From: Phlegmacium glaucopus
Lineage: Eukaryota > Basidiomycota > Agaricomycetes > Agaricales > Cortinariaceae
Assembly: GCA_015039465.1 (NCBI GenBank)
Contig: MU130154.1
Location: 124,001 to 188,000 of the forward strand
Length of the DNA stretch: 64,000 nt
Direction: 5' to 3'
Part shown: in pieces, positions 36,917 to 47,400 of the stretch
Numbering within the stretch: position 1 is the stretch's first letter
Layout of the letters: each line of letters starts with the position of its first letter
The notes under the pieces: generated by a model
Databases searched by the model: none
The model's input: only the letters and a program-made list of their open reading frames with translations
What the model was told of the DNA's origin: nothing
Translations under genes and position numbers: made by a program

Positions 36917-37016
36917 GTCACTTTGCCGGAGTGGTTAACGGGATCGCCTGCTACCTTTGAAGTAGTTGATTAGCGGTTGGTCTTTGACCGCGAGTGTTCG
37001 AATCGCTCAGGTGACG
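36917..37016 (+). tRNA. tRNA-Ser (anticodon GCT) with an 18-nt intron
   Basis: A complete class II cloverleaf can be folded. The acceptor stem is GTCACTT with AGGTGAC (one G-T pair) and discriminator G. The D stem is CCG/CGG around the loop GAGTGGTTAA. The anticodon stem is ATCGC with GCGGT, and the loop is CT-GCT-A..A with anticodon GCT at 36950-36952. An intron at 36954-36971 starts one base 3' of the anticodon, the standard position. The long variable arm is GGTC-TTT-GACC, and the T arm is GAGTG-TTCGAAT-CGCTC. It reads AGC/AGU serine codons. It fills most of the space between the asparaginase and dynamitin start codons. Confidence 0.92.
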
Positions 37017-37017
37017 C

Positions 37018-37027
37018 TTTTTTTTTT
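37018..37027 (+). terminator. Pol III T-run terminator of the tRNA-Ser gene
   Basis: Ten consecutive Ts begin two bases after the tRNA discriminator base, as expected for RNA polymerase III termination. The same run falls in the leader of dynamitin, whose ATG is 26 bp further on. Confidence 0.85.
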
Positions 37028-37052
37028 CTTCTTCTTCTACTTCTTCAACCAT

Positions 37053-38522
37053 ATGAGTGGAACAAAGTACGCAGATTTACCTGACATCGTCAGTCCCAGT
37101 TTCACTCTTTTGCTCGCTCATTTTTAAATGTAATCATATAGGACACTGCGCCTGATGTTTACGAGACAGAGGATACATATCCATTCCCTCAAAGTGCCGT
37201 ACGTCCTTCTTTTTCACTTATAAAAGGCTCAAATTCCAATGCTTTCTCTAGGATGGTGCTTCAAGTGACGATGAATCTGCTTTGCCCACGCGATCCTCAA
37301 AAATAAAAACTGATTCAAACGGCCGAGAGGAGCTCGATGTCAGTAACTTGATAGGAACGGAAGAGGCAACTAAGACCTTCCGGAAAGCAGAGAAGAAACG
37401 CGGTTCGTCCATATTTAATCACAAAACATCTATCCTCACAATCGATATCACCATCAAGGTCGCCCAAAATCCCAATACGCTTATCCACCGTCTCCAACCT
37501 CGCCATCTTCCCCGACAGACTCACAAAACGTACCACGACCGGTTCCCCTTTCGCATCGGCTGCGCTCTCTGCAAACTGAACTATCTGCTCTTGAGCATGA
37601 ATTGGCAGATCCTTCCAATCCACTGATACAAAGAGAACGCGAAGAGGAGAATGTAGACCCCGGAGAACTCATCAGAGGGCTTGTCGATGTACGAACAAGG
37701 CTGGACAAGATCAGGAAAGTTAAGGAAGGCAGAGCGAGGTTAGTAGGCGCGGTCCTGGAAGGAGACTTGCTTCCAAAAGATTACGGGGTCAAGAAATTAG
37801 ACGAGGAAGACAAGACAACAGCCATTGACGATAAACTAAATTCAAATTCTGAATTGCAGACCATGATCAGCATCGACCGGCGCGTCAGGGAACTAGAAAC
37901 AATTATAGGTTCATCTACCATGTCTTTGGACGAGGTACATGTCTAATTCACTGGTGAAAATGACATTCGGTAAGCTGACATTAAGCACTCTTCGTAGACC
38001 TCCCCTCTTCCTGCGCCCCTTCTTCCTCTTATCACGCGATTGAACAGTCAATTAACTATTCTGACTCAACCACGACACATCGACTCTATTTCTCGCCGTC
38101 TAAAGCTTTTGCTTTCAGATTTAGACCGAGCCTCTACGTCCCAACACCAATCACACCGCCGTCAGCCTTCACAATCGAATGGTCAGGCCCCACAACCTTC
38201 TGTCATCCAAGAACAATTGTTGCCACTTCTCGCACGCCTCGCGCCATTGGTACCCCACATTCCACATATCCTGACACGTCTACGAACACTCTCCACTCTG
38301 CACTCATCTGCAGCTGAATTTCAAAATACAATCGAAGATTTGGAAGAAGAGCAGAAGAAAATGCGTAGCACATTGCTCCAACTTCAAGAAGCGGTTCACA
38401 CTGTTGAAACCAGTCTTGATGAAAACCGGGAGGTGGTAAAGAATAACGTGAGGGGACTTGAGGAAAGGGTCAATGGATTGCTCAGTCGCCTGGAGGAACT
38501 TCGTCGGGAACAGAAGGATTAA
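37053..38522 (+). CDS. Dynamitin (dynactin subunit 2, p50)
   Basis: The first two exons spell the family signature: MSGTKYADLPDI, an intron starting GTCAGT, then DTAPDVYETEDTYPFPQSA. A further exon encodes DGASSDDESALPTR and LDVSNLIGTEEA. After an intron the protein continues with a proline/serine stretch, the coiled coil SHRLRSLQTELSALEHELAD, and a long helical half (GLVDVRTRLDKIRKVKEG, ISIDRRVRELETIIG, LPAPLLPLITRLNSQL). It ends in a predicted coiled coil, VRGLEERVNGLLSRLEELRR, before the stop at 38520. Dynamitin forms the dynactin shoulder and is needed for dynein cargo transport and nuclear migration in hyphae. The gene starts 36 bp after a tRNA and ends 76 bp before the convergent HbrB gene. 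Confidence 0.93.
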
Positions 38523-38598
38523 ATGTTAAATACCCGTATACTTTAGTAAACCGATGTGCGCATGAGCATATGATATTCTTCCACCAGGGTTTATTGGA

Positions 38599-40747
38599 TT
38601 ATGTCAACTTGCGTCGCGATTCTGGATGCATATTTATACCAACCATCCTTTCTACGACCGCCTTGATGTGTCAGTTACTTAGAATCCAAAATATCAATGA
38701 GTCTCAGACATACCTGGGCTTGATCCCAGTCAGACGGTGGTTCATCTTCCTCCTCTTCCTGGCCTAGTCTGGCATTCTCGTCATGCCCACCTCCTAAACC
38801 CCAACCGCCTATACTCTCCCTAGCGGCTAGTTCGATATCTGGGCTCCTACATGACATCGAAAACATTAATAAGAGTGTAAAATACTTGACAGATCTCAAG
38901 CAAACCTAAGCGCTTCTAGCATTTCCCGTTCACGCTCGCGTTCCATTTCAATAACATAACTAACAGGACCCTTCCGTGGTGTCTCTTCTCCGAACAAGTC
39001 TTCATTCCTCCGAGTATGGTTCAAATCTGGCGGTATCTTGCCTTTTTGTGCAATACGGCCTCTCCGGTCTCGAGGAATACCCCCAGACAAAAATGTAGGT
39101 GTTCGTGGCTGGAAAGCAGGACTGTTTCTAAACCTCTGGTTGACTGGGTCAGATTGTGGACAAGAGCTTCGCACGAGCCGTAACAGATCCTTGATTGCAG
39201 CCTCGCCTGCTGTGGGCTGGGGGGTCGGGGTTGTCAGAGAAAACGCGACGGGTAATTGTCGACTTTGAGAAGACAGTACTAAAAGCCTATGATTTATTCA
39301 TCAGTGAAGGAATTCAACTTGAAAGGAAAACATATATACATCTGCTGAAGTCGTGGCTGTTGATATGAGAACGCTTCCTGAAAGCTATCCTGCCTGTTTG
39401 GAAGGGATAGACGGGCAAAGAGCCTTTGAAAAGGCGGAAGGATGACCCGATCACGGAAAGATTTAAGAGCAACAGAACGAACATCAATTTGAGATGTGGA
39501 GGATGGATTCATAACTGATGCTACAGCTACTTTGTTGCTATTCTGTCGATTTGGAGAGGTCGGCCTGTGAGATTTTGGCGTTCGAGACAACGATAATAAC
39601 AAAGGATCTGTTTGTAATGGTAAAAGCACCTGTTATTTCGTTAGGGTAGCGGGCAGTTACAGCAACGAAAGTAAACGTACGCCTTCAAGGTATGTGAGTA
39701 CCTGATCCCAGAAGAAACCCCATATCTCCACGACTCGGGCAACCAATTTCTCATCGTCGATTCCTTTGAGCTTGGCATTGAGAGTAACCATCCCCGATGC
39801 AATTAACTCCGATGCGTCGTTCTCAAGATTCACTAGAGCTTTCGAGGGCGATAAAGACACGACAACCTGTATGTGTCGTTTAACGAGTTTATTTAGTTCT
39901 TCTCTTTGTGTTGCAAAATTTGAATTAGAAATCTAAAGAAGGAAGAGTTGAAAAATGGCGTACATCGGGATACTGAGCGGTTCGCCATTGAATAATGGTA
40001 ACACATGAACGTGCAGAGCGCCCCAGGGATCTGAGGTGGAAGCTGAAGACACATTATTAACCTGCGACATGCCTGGTGGGGGTAATGGCACTGTGGTGAC
40101 GGACGGTGCTGTGGAGAGCTGAGGCGTTAGCGCTGATGGGTGGTGAGCTAAATTACCCAGTCGATGCATTTCACGAGAAACAAGTTTGGAGTCATATGTG
40201 CGGTATGAAGCCTTCATGTCTATAAGCGATTCCAGAAATAATTCGATTGATAAAGTAGGCTGACCTTGGATGGAGAGGTATGTGATTTCGGGGTAGGCAA
40301 GATCGAGGAAGTGGACATGGCTCCCGGTGATAGAGCGGAGATGGTGGTTGAGCCAGATTCCGCTCTCGAGTGGCTATATGGGTGCAATAACAAGCTTGGA
40401 TGAAGCGAATTCTTTAAGCTCGCACTTGTATCCTTCGCAGTTCCAGATAAGGAGGATGTCAACTTATCCGCAAAGAAACCAAGGCGTCTCGAAGAGCCAA
40501 AGACTTCGGCTTTCTCAGAAATCAACGTAGAGGCGGATGGTAAGAGATTTCGATTTGTGTCTTGATGATCGTTGGTGGCAGTTAAGAAACGGGTACTTGC
40601 TGTAGTTTGACGGGGTGTAGCATCGCTAGAAGTACGTCTCCGAGGTTCTGAACCATCATCGGGAGACGAAGACCTGCTTGCTTTTAAATCAACATGACTT
40701 TGTTCGTGCAACCGTCGGGGACCATGAAGATGAGAGGAGTTCCACAT
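38599..40747 (-). CDS. HbrB/Bit61-like TORC2 subunit
   Basis: Starts MWNSSHLHGPRRLHEQSHVD at 40747. The first ~200 residues are serine/threonine-rich and disordered. The HbrB domain follows: DPWGALHVHVLPLFNGEPLS, then (across an intron) a segment ending in RHIQVVVSLSPSK-like sequence, IWGFFWDQVLTYLEG, VLLPLQTDPLLLSLSR, and VRSVALKSFRDRVILPPF. This is the order seen in Aspergillus HbrB, yeast Bit61 and human PRR5/Protor, which bind TORC2. A proline-rich, charged tail contains GGIPRDRRGRIAQKG and ends, after a last intron, AVVERMVGINMHPESRRKLT. It shares an 83-bp divergent promoter with QRI7. Confidence 0.85.
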
Positions 40748-40830
40748 GATGATGTTAGGAAAAGGTATTTATATATAATAAATAAGTATTACATAGCGCC
40801 TATGAGAAGTTTGGTCACACCTTTTCTTGA
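40748..40830. promoter_or_regulatory. 83-bp bidirectional promoter, HbrB / QRI7
   Basis: The start codons are only 83 bp apart. The interval is AT-rich with a TATA-like core TATTTATATATAATAAATAA near 40767-40786. Both 5' leaders must be very short or overlap. Confidence 0.55.
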
Positions 40831-42281
40831 ATGGCATGGCGCGCGACTAGGGCGCTTGCCAAGGAATTCAATGTTCTGGCTCTCGAATCTTCCGCAGATG
40901 ATACCTGTGCTGCTATAGTCACTTCGACAAGAAAAATTCTGTCTAATGTTATTATTAAACAAAACAATATGTCAGTTCAACTTTTACGGCCATTCAAACA
41001 GCGGACGTCTCTAACTGATTGGCCTCTAGACATGAGGTACAGGGCGGTATTCACCCCCTCCATGCAATGGAATCTCACCAATGCAATATGGTATCTACTT
41101 GTCTATGTTTCCTCCCTCCACGTACTTAGCTAAATAGCCAGGTGCGGTCAGACGTGCTCTGGACGATGCTGGTTTGGACGTCTCTCGTGACATAGACGGC
41201 ATCGCATTTACAAGAGGTCCCGGTGAGTTATACACCTAAATTCAATTGTACCATTCTAATGGTCATTGTGTGATATTTTTACAGGCATGCGCGCATGTCT
41301 GGCAGTTGGGATGAACGCAGCTAAAACATTGGCAGCTGCTCTGAAAAAGCCCCTGGTCGGAGTTCATCATATGGTACAAGTTCTTGTTTGGAAAACCTCG
41401 ATTTTTCTTCCGATTGACGGGGAAATTCTAGCAAGGTCATGCGTTAACGCCGCTCCTTACCTCTTGGCCTCATCCTCCTAAGTTCCCCTTTCTAACTCTT
41501 CTTGTTTCCGGAGGCCATACCCTACTTCTTCTAGCAAACTCTCCCGATAGTTTCAAAATTCTCGCGACAACTCAAGATGAAAGCATTGGACGATCATTCG
41601 ATAAAGTCTCTAGGCTTCTGGGCCTCAAATGGACAAAACTTGGGCCCGGCGATGCCTTGGAAAAATTCTGTACAGAAGATCCTGAGGAAGATTTACCTTC
41701 CATCCCCATAATATCTCGCCCTTTCATTGGCCAATTACAATTTTCATTCTCAGGACTACATTCTTATGTAAAACAGTTTATCGACCGGCAAGTCGTGGAG
41801 ATTGACATCCCAACAAAAAGGGCGTTGGCTCGTGCATTCCAGACGGCTGCCGTAGGCCAACTTGAAGAAAAGCTATTACTCGCCCTCAAATGGTGCGAAA
41901 TGAAAGATGTCGTAGTGCAAGAAATCGTCGTCAGCGGGGGTGTGGCTAGTAATAATTTTCTTCGTGAACGGTATATATTGCCTTTCAGGCGACGAATAGT
42001 CTCCTTAATGTCACTGCTTTAGATTACGCCAATGTGTTCTCGCACACAGTTCAAATACTCCGCCTTCACTTGTGTTTCCTCCGCCCTACTTATGCACAGG
42101 TCAGTCACAAGAGATCCCAAAGCTAGCTGATGACGAATTAATTATATCTTTGGTGGCAGACAACGCGGTAATGATTGGCTGGGCGTCGATGCATCGCTTT
42201 CTAGCCAACGATATCGACCAATATGATTTGGATTTGCGACCAAAATGGAGCATTGAGGACTTAATGGCGACGAAAACCTGA
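40831..42281 (+). CDS. QRI7: Mitochondrial tRNA t6A37 threonylcarbamoyltransferase (Qri7/OSGEPL1)
   Basis: TsaD/Kae1/Qri7 family, which transfers threonylcarbamoyl to A37 of ANN-decoding tRNAs. The start MAWRATRALAKEF is short, basic and consistent with a mitochondrial presequence. It runs into VLALESSADDTCAAIV (the ASKHA phosphate loop). Short introns join IHEVQGGIHPLHAMESH, AVRRALDDAGLDVSRDIDGI, GPGMRACLAVGMNAAKTLA, and the metal-binding HHMQGHALTPLL, split by an intron at about 41374. VSGGHTLLLL and SFDKVSRLLGL follow, then FSFSGLHSYVKQFI and VVSGGVASNNFLRER. The last exon encodes DNAVMIGWASMHRF. The metal ligands His-x-x-x-His are present. Presence of the presequence and absence of a kinase fusion favour Qri7 over cytosolic Kae1. 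Confidence 0.9.
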
Positions 42282-42436
42282 GATAAAGATAAAATACAAA
42301 GCTAGTTACAGTAAGCAATTAATTTCTACGGTAAATTTACTGAGACGATAAAAATGAACGAAAGTTGTATCATGTACAAGCGCCTTTTACCCAAAAGTAA
42401 GATCATCAAGAATATTCCGAAGAGGTATTCCTCTTC

Positions 42437-44105
42437 TTAGATGGCCCTGATTGGAATTGCTGGACAGAGCCCTTTATTGCATACTTGTTTCTTTTGCTTG
42501 CGAGGATACATCGCGGCATCTAGGATTTGGTTACAAAGACGCTCAAAGCGAGCCTGAGGACGGGAGATTGTGTCATCTTCCTCTTCCACAACATCTTCTG
42601 GTTCATCGACAGCAATTGGCTGGATCCTGGAGGGGGGGGGGCAGAAAACGATCGCGATGCCTAAAAATAGGACCTTAGGGAAGACTGACGTTGAACCATG
42701 GATCAAAAACACGATAACATAGCGAGTGGCAAGAATCCACAAAGGTAAAGATGTGTGACGTAAGTTCCTTCGGCACATTGCTTCCTTCAGTACGGCGGGG
42801 TTCAGCCATTTTGCTCAATAATCCTGACTTCGTGATTTGCATAGGAGAAATTTCTACCCGATGTTCCATCAGTAGATGTGTGCTAGCGGCTACTAACGAC
42901 TTTTGTGATGAGTGGGGAATGCTTGCCCTGATGCGGCCCTGCTATCCTATTGGCACGCAGGTGTTTTTGAACAATGGATGCAGGAGTTCCGATCATCGGC
43001 TCCATCTTGAGACTTAGGCGTTTCTTAATTTGGCCCAGGATCTGTGTGCTTTCGCAGTTCGTTCTCATCAACTTCAAGAACTGCACGTTGTAGCAGACGC
43101 ATCTTCGCACCGTTCTACATAGAATTTGGAAATGTTGAAGGATTATCCCGGTATCCTCATTCAAGAGATTCTTCACATAGCCAACCTGAGCAAGATCAAG
43201 ATTTGCTGTATCCCTCAATGCCATGCTTGCAACCTGTTCGGTCTTAGTAATAAGCGGGTTTACATATTTCCTCAGCACGTCGAGGCTTGACAAAATCGCT
43301 GGGAAGCGACACAGAACTTCGATGGGCTAGAAAGCTAAGCGCTCTACTTTCAAACTCCTGGTTGATACAGGATCACCATTGCATCAGAAATGCCTGCAAC
43401 CATTGTTGGAAGGCCTGTAATAGTTGATCCCTAAATCCGCATCTTGATTCTTGCTAGCCTTTGCTAGCCCTGTGCAATTTTTGGCCCGATCTTCAGACAA
43501 GCGGAAATCAAATGGTTTACGGTCTGAATTTTAAATCAATGGGCCTTGTATGTATTCATCTCCTGAAAGAGCGCAAAAATAATAAGCCCCCCTCGTTAAT
43601 ATCAAGATTATTTTCAACGTCGGCTGCTCTGTATACCGGTGTGGAGGTTGTCGGTTTTTTTTTGCTAAATTCAGGGAAAGGTTATCTTTGTTGCCTGATA
43701 TCTTGGCGCCGATACTGATTGCTCTCCGTTAAATATGTTGGCCGTGAAAGTAAGCTCAAGATTCAACTTACTTTTTAATGACAGTATGTGGTCCAAATAT
43801 CAGTGCATAGTGGTCTGTCATGATCGCGTCGATATAACCGGCGTGATTCAGAAAGCAAGCTCCGCTTCGGCCTCCCCGGGCTTATGTATTCCCTCTCGAA
43901 TGATGTTCAGGCGACCAGACGGAAGAAAAGTAGGCGGGGTTAATGGTTCTCTCTGCCTTTTCATGACCGAGCCAGATGCTGACGTCGATTCCAAATGCAC
44001 GTCTGGGCGGGGAAGAACCAAGTCGTTGAGCATGCTAAAAAAAGCAAATGCCGAAAAGATTGAGATCTTACCTTCCTGAAGCGTTCCGCTCAAAGCCGCT
44101 GACAA
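42437..44105 (-). pseudogene. Decayed XPG/GEN1-like (PIN-like) structure-specific nuclease
   Basis: Family landmarks can be followed in order on the minus strand but in different frames with many stops. They are KPGEAEAELA near 43882-43855, followed after a one-base frame shift by FLNHAGYIDAIMTDHYALIF; HTVIK; KISGNKDNLSLN; VYRAADVENNLDI; a degraded ALSGDEY; KIGPKIAQGLAK; and SLDVLRKYVNP near 43290-43255. The C-terminal sequence EHRVEISPMQITKSG lies near 42866. These match the fungal PIN-domain-like proteins of the Rad2/XPG/GEN1 class, which are often expanded in mushroom genomes. At least one of the conserved acidic residues (the DD after the IDAI block) reads as DH. The N-terminal third is not recognisable. 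I infer a dead copy; the remnant at 42437-42780 is included with less certainty. Confidence 0.6.
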
Positions 44106-44461
44106 CTGCTAAGTTGCACTACTGAGCAAGATTTTCCGGCTTTGTTCAGAACCAATGGGATGAACAAATTTGTAAAACGCTCGCTTAACGACAAGTAGAC
44201 ATACTAGTAGTACCGCTACCCATCAACCCGTCAGAAATGTTAAGGATAGGTATTTTGATTCACAGGATTCGCGGGAGAAAGAGTTTGGTACATGACGATG
44301 AGAAGGTCGTTCTAATTTCCTCTTCCACATTAATGTAGACCTTTGTATTAACAAGCTGTTTGTGACTGCAGACGCGAGTGATAACAGTCATGTGATATTT
44401 CCGTTGTCACACAACTTCTGCGTAACTGTACGTTACGCGTTGTTACTGTAGTGACATTAAA
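44106..44461. promoter_or_regulatory. Intergenic region upstream of RDH54 with MCB-like elements
   Basis: 356 bp between the nuclease relic and RDH54. An exact MluI cell-cycle box ACGCGT lies at 44435-44440, 22 bp before the RDH54 ATG, and ACGCGA at 44372-44377. Such elements bind MBF and drive G1/S transcription of DNA repair genes in fungi. No gene is seen in the interval. Confidence 0.45.
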
Positions 44462-47400
44462 ATGCCTGCCTTTCAAATGCCCACGTCGTCTGCCAAACGA
44501 AAGCTAGAACTTTCAGAAGAAGAGTCTGTTAGCAGGAAGCGTATTTCACTGGATTTAAACTCTAGGTCCCTGCCTGATGGCGACAATGAAGTTTCACGTG
44601 TCCAAGAACAAGTCTGGATGGTTCAATGGTATAATATTACAGATATCTAAGCTGCATTTGCCACTGATTATATCCGTGTAGGAGAAATCCACAGCATAAA
44701 AAACATAAGACATGGGATGGTGATGGCATTCTCACTGTGAATGGAACATCTGAGGCTTTACTCTATGATTCTGACGGCCAAATGTAAAAGAAATCTAAAC
44801 TAGGATCCTTGTTTCCGTTCTAACTTTGATCTCGCTAGCTTGGCGAGGGGAAAAGTTACTTTGCCCCTTTGTGAAGGAAGAAATCTATCCGTTGCTTCAA
44901 AAGAGGTGGAACTAGAACGAACGATCCCTCGGAACCAGTTTTTATCAGGGTTGTGTTTTGGGAGAGCTGCCACCATAACGATCGCGTCTCCCTCCGTCTT
45001 ATCGAACGCACATATTGTAAAGAAATTCATTCCGCCTTCATCAAATTCTCTGGGTCCGTCTGGACACCCCGTCAAGTTTGTCCATAAACTAGAGCTAGAG
45101 GACGAATCTATGCCGACTTCCAATAATGAAGGGCTTTCGAACATAACAAACCAACCATCATCTCACTGGACAGCCAATTGGTATGTACCACCTTGGCTAC
45201 TGACCAATATCAACTAATTTCTTATCGATCAGGCGTAAACCCCAAGGCAAGAAAAATAAAACATGGGACGGTGACGCCTACGTCTCACATGTTGCGGATA
45301 AGTTAATTATGATATCGGAGGATGGCAAAATGTAAGCCGCGCATATATTCTCGCCAATGTCATAAACTGACTTGCCAGGTAGTATGGGGAGCACTTCCTG
45401 GAAGGGTCAGACTTTGAGTCCCGGATTCAGTACCTCGATAGCTGGTAAAGACGTGGAACTCGACAATCAGGTTTCGGCATCACAACTTCCGACAATCCAG
45501 GGGTCGGAGGTCTTTGCTCTAGGCAATCCCTCTGATGGTACTGATACAGTCCCACCAAATTCGACTGTTGATCAAAAAATTGTTCCATCTACTACTTTCT
45601 ATGCCCCCGCTCCCCCGAAAGTCAAGGGACCATTGTGACTAATTCTCCCCCTCTTATGTTCGTGTTCACAACTAATAGTAACCTAGATATGACTCGCAAG
45701 CTCCCGACGCCGTCGTCATGAAGAGTCCTACCAAGGAACACATGAGAAAATTTAACAAGAGGCAAATATTAAAATTCACATTCACCACGCGAATACTCAT
45801 TGGTAACAATGATCCAGAAACCTCCCCGTTGTCCCTGTTATCCTTGATCCTATCTTGTCACGGAAGATGAGACCTCACCAAAAAGAAGGTTCGTACCACA
45901 CGGACAAGCTTTCATTTCTCTTACTACCATTCTACGTAGGACTTATGTTCCTGTATGAATCAGTCATGGGGTTGCGGAAACATGAAGGTCAAGGGTGTAT
46001 ACTCGCTGATGAAATGTTTCGTTTTGCCTTTTCTTCCCGTTGCCGGTCTGACTTTATCTTGGACTAGGGGTCTAGGAAAAACTCTCCAAGTGAGTTTCAA
46101 GTAATTTTTGTAATTTCCAATCAATTAACAAGTGCAGACGATTGCCCTTGTGTGGACATTAATCAGTGAGCTTCCATTATAATGTGCACCAATCGTCAGA
46201 TTTACCCTCCATGCGACTTCAGAACAGAACCCATATGCGGGACCTCTTCCGGTCGTTCAGAAAGTATTGATCGTTTGTCCCGTTTCGCTTGTCGGCGTCA
46301 GTCCTTCCTTTCAATGATAATGTTTACCATCACTCATTTTATATATTTCACCAGAACTGGAAGGCCGAGTTTCATAAATGGCTTGGCAGAGATCGTGTCG
46401 GCATCATTGCTTGCGATAGAAACAGTGACGGCATTGACATCTTTGGACGCTCGTTGGTCTTCCTTTGCTCCACTTGTATAAACCAAGTTGATTTTGCCTC
46501 TAGAAAAGTGCACCAAGTATTGATTATTGGTTATGAGCGCCTTCGCACAGTCGTGTATGAATCGTCCTGCTTATGTTTTGCTCACAAAATTCATTAAGTT
46601 TACAGCACAAAATTAGAGGAACTGCAGTAAGTTTTTCTCCTACGCCACCCGCGGCGATGTTTATCGCAAATCGGTTATGGCATTATTAGCCCGCCAATCG
46701 GACTGATCATCTGCGATGAAGGTGAATAAATAACTTGTCTTAAATCTGTAGCACGTTTAGCTCCCCCCTCAGGTCATCGACTCAAGTCAGCAAATAACAA
46801 GACTGCAGCTGTTTTCAAGACCCTTAGCTCCCGTCGTAGGATAATACTTTCTGGAACTCCAATTCAAAACGATCTTGGAGAATTCCATGCGATGGTAAAT
46901 TTCTCCTTGTTATTCTGACCAATCTAAGTGTTGAATTAGGCAGAATTTTGTAACCCTGGTTTACTCGGTAAGAGCATTTCCATAGCCCCATGCTGGTATT
47001 TAATCCTCATGCCGGTATTAGACGATTATTCTGTTTTTCGGAAAGTCTATGAAAATCCGATACTTAAAAGTCGGACGCCAGATGCTTCACCTAAAGAGGT
47101 AGAACTGGGCGAAGCTAGGACAGAACAGGTATGCCTGATCTCTTCAACAACGTAGGAAGTCTCATTTGCATTATTTTAGTTACTTTCTATTGCCAGAAGT
47201 TTTGTCCTTCGTCGAGATGCAACCCTGCTGAAAACCCATCTACCGCCTAAATGTTTGTCCTTCTAAATTTTAGCTGGATCTAGTTCGCGCGCTGAACGAA
47301 ATAATGCTAGCGGAATATGTGGTTTTCATAACTCCGACAGTACTGCAGCTGTCCATGTTTCATAAAATCCTCCATCCGGACAAATTAAACGATCTCATTC

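Noticed and set aside
46013..46071. Frame break in RDH54 just before Walker A
   Set aside because: The odd sequence is an intron with a weak GTTTCG donor and a CTAG acceptor; splicing restores DEMGLGKT exactly.
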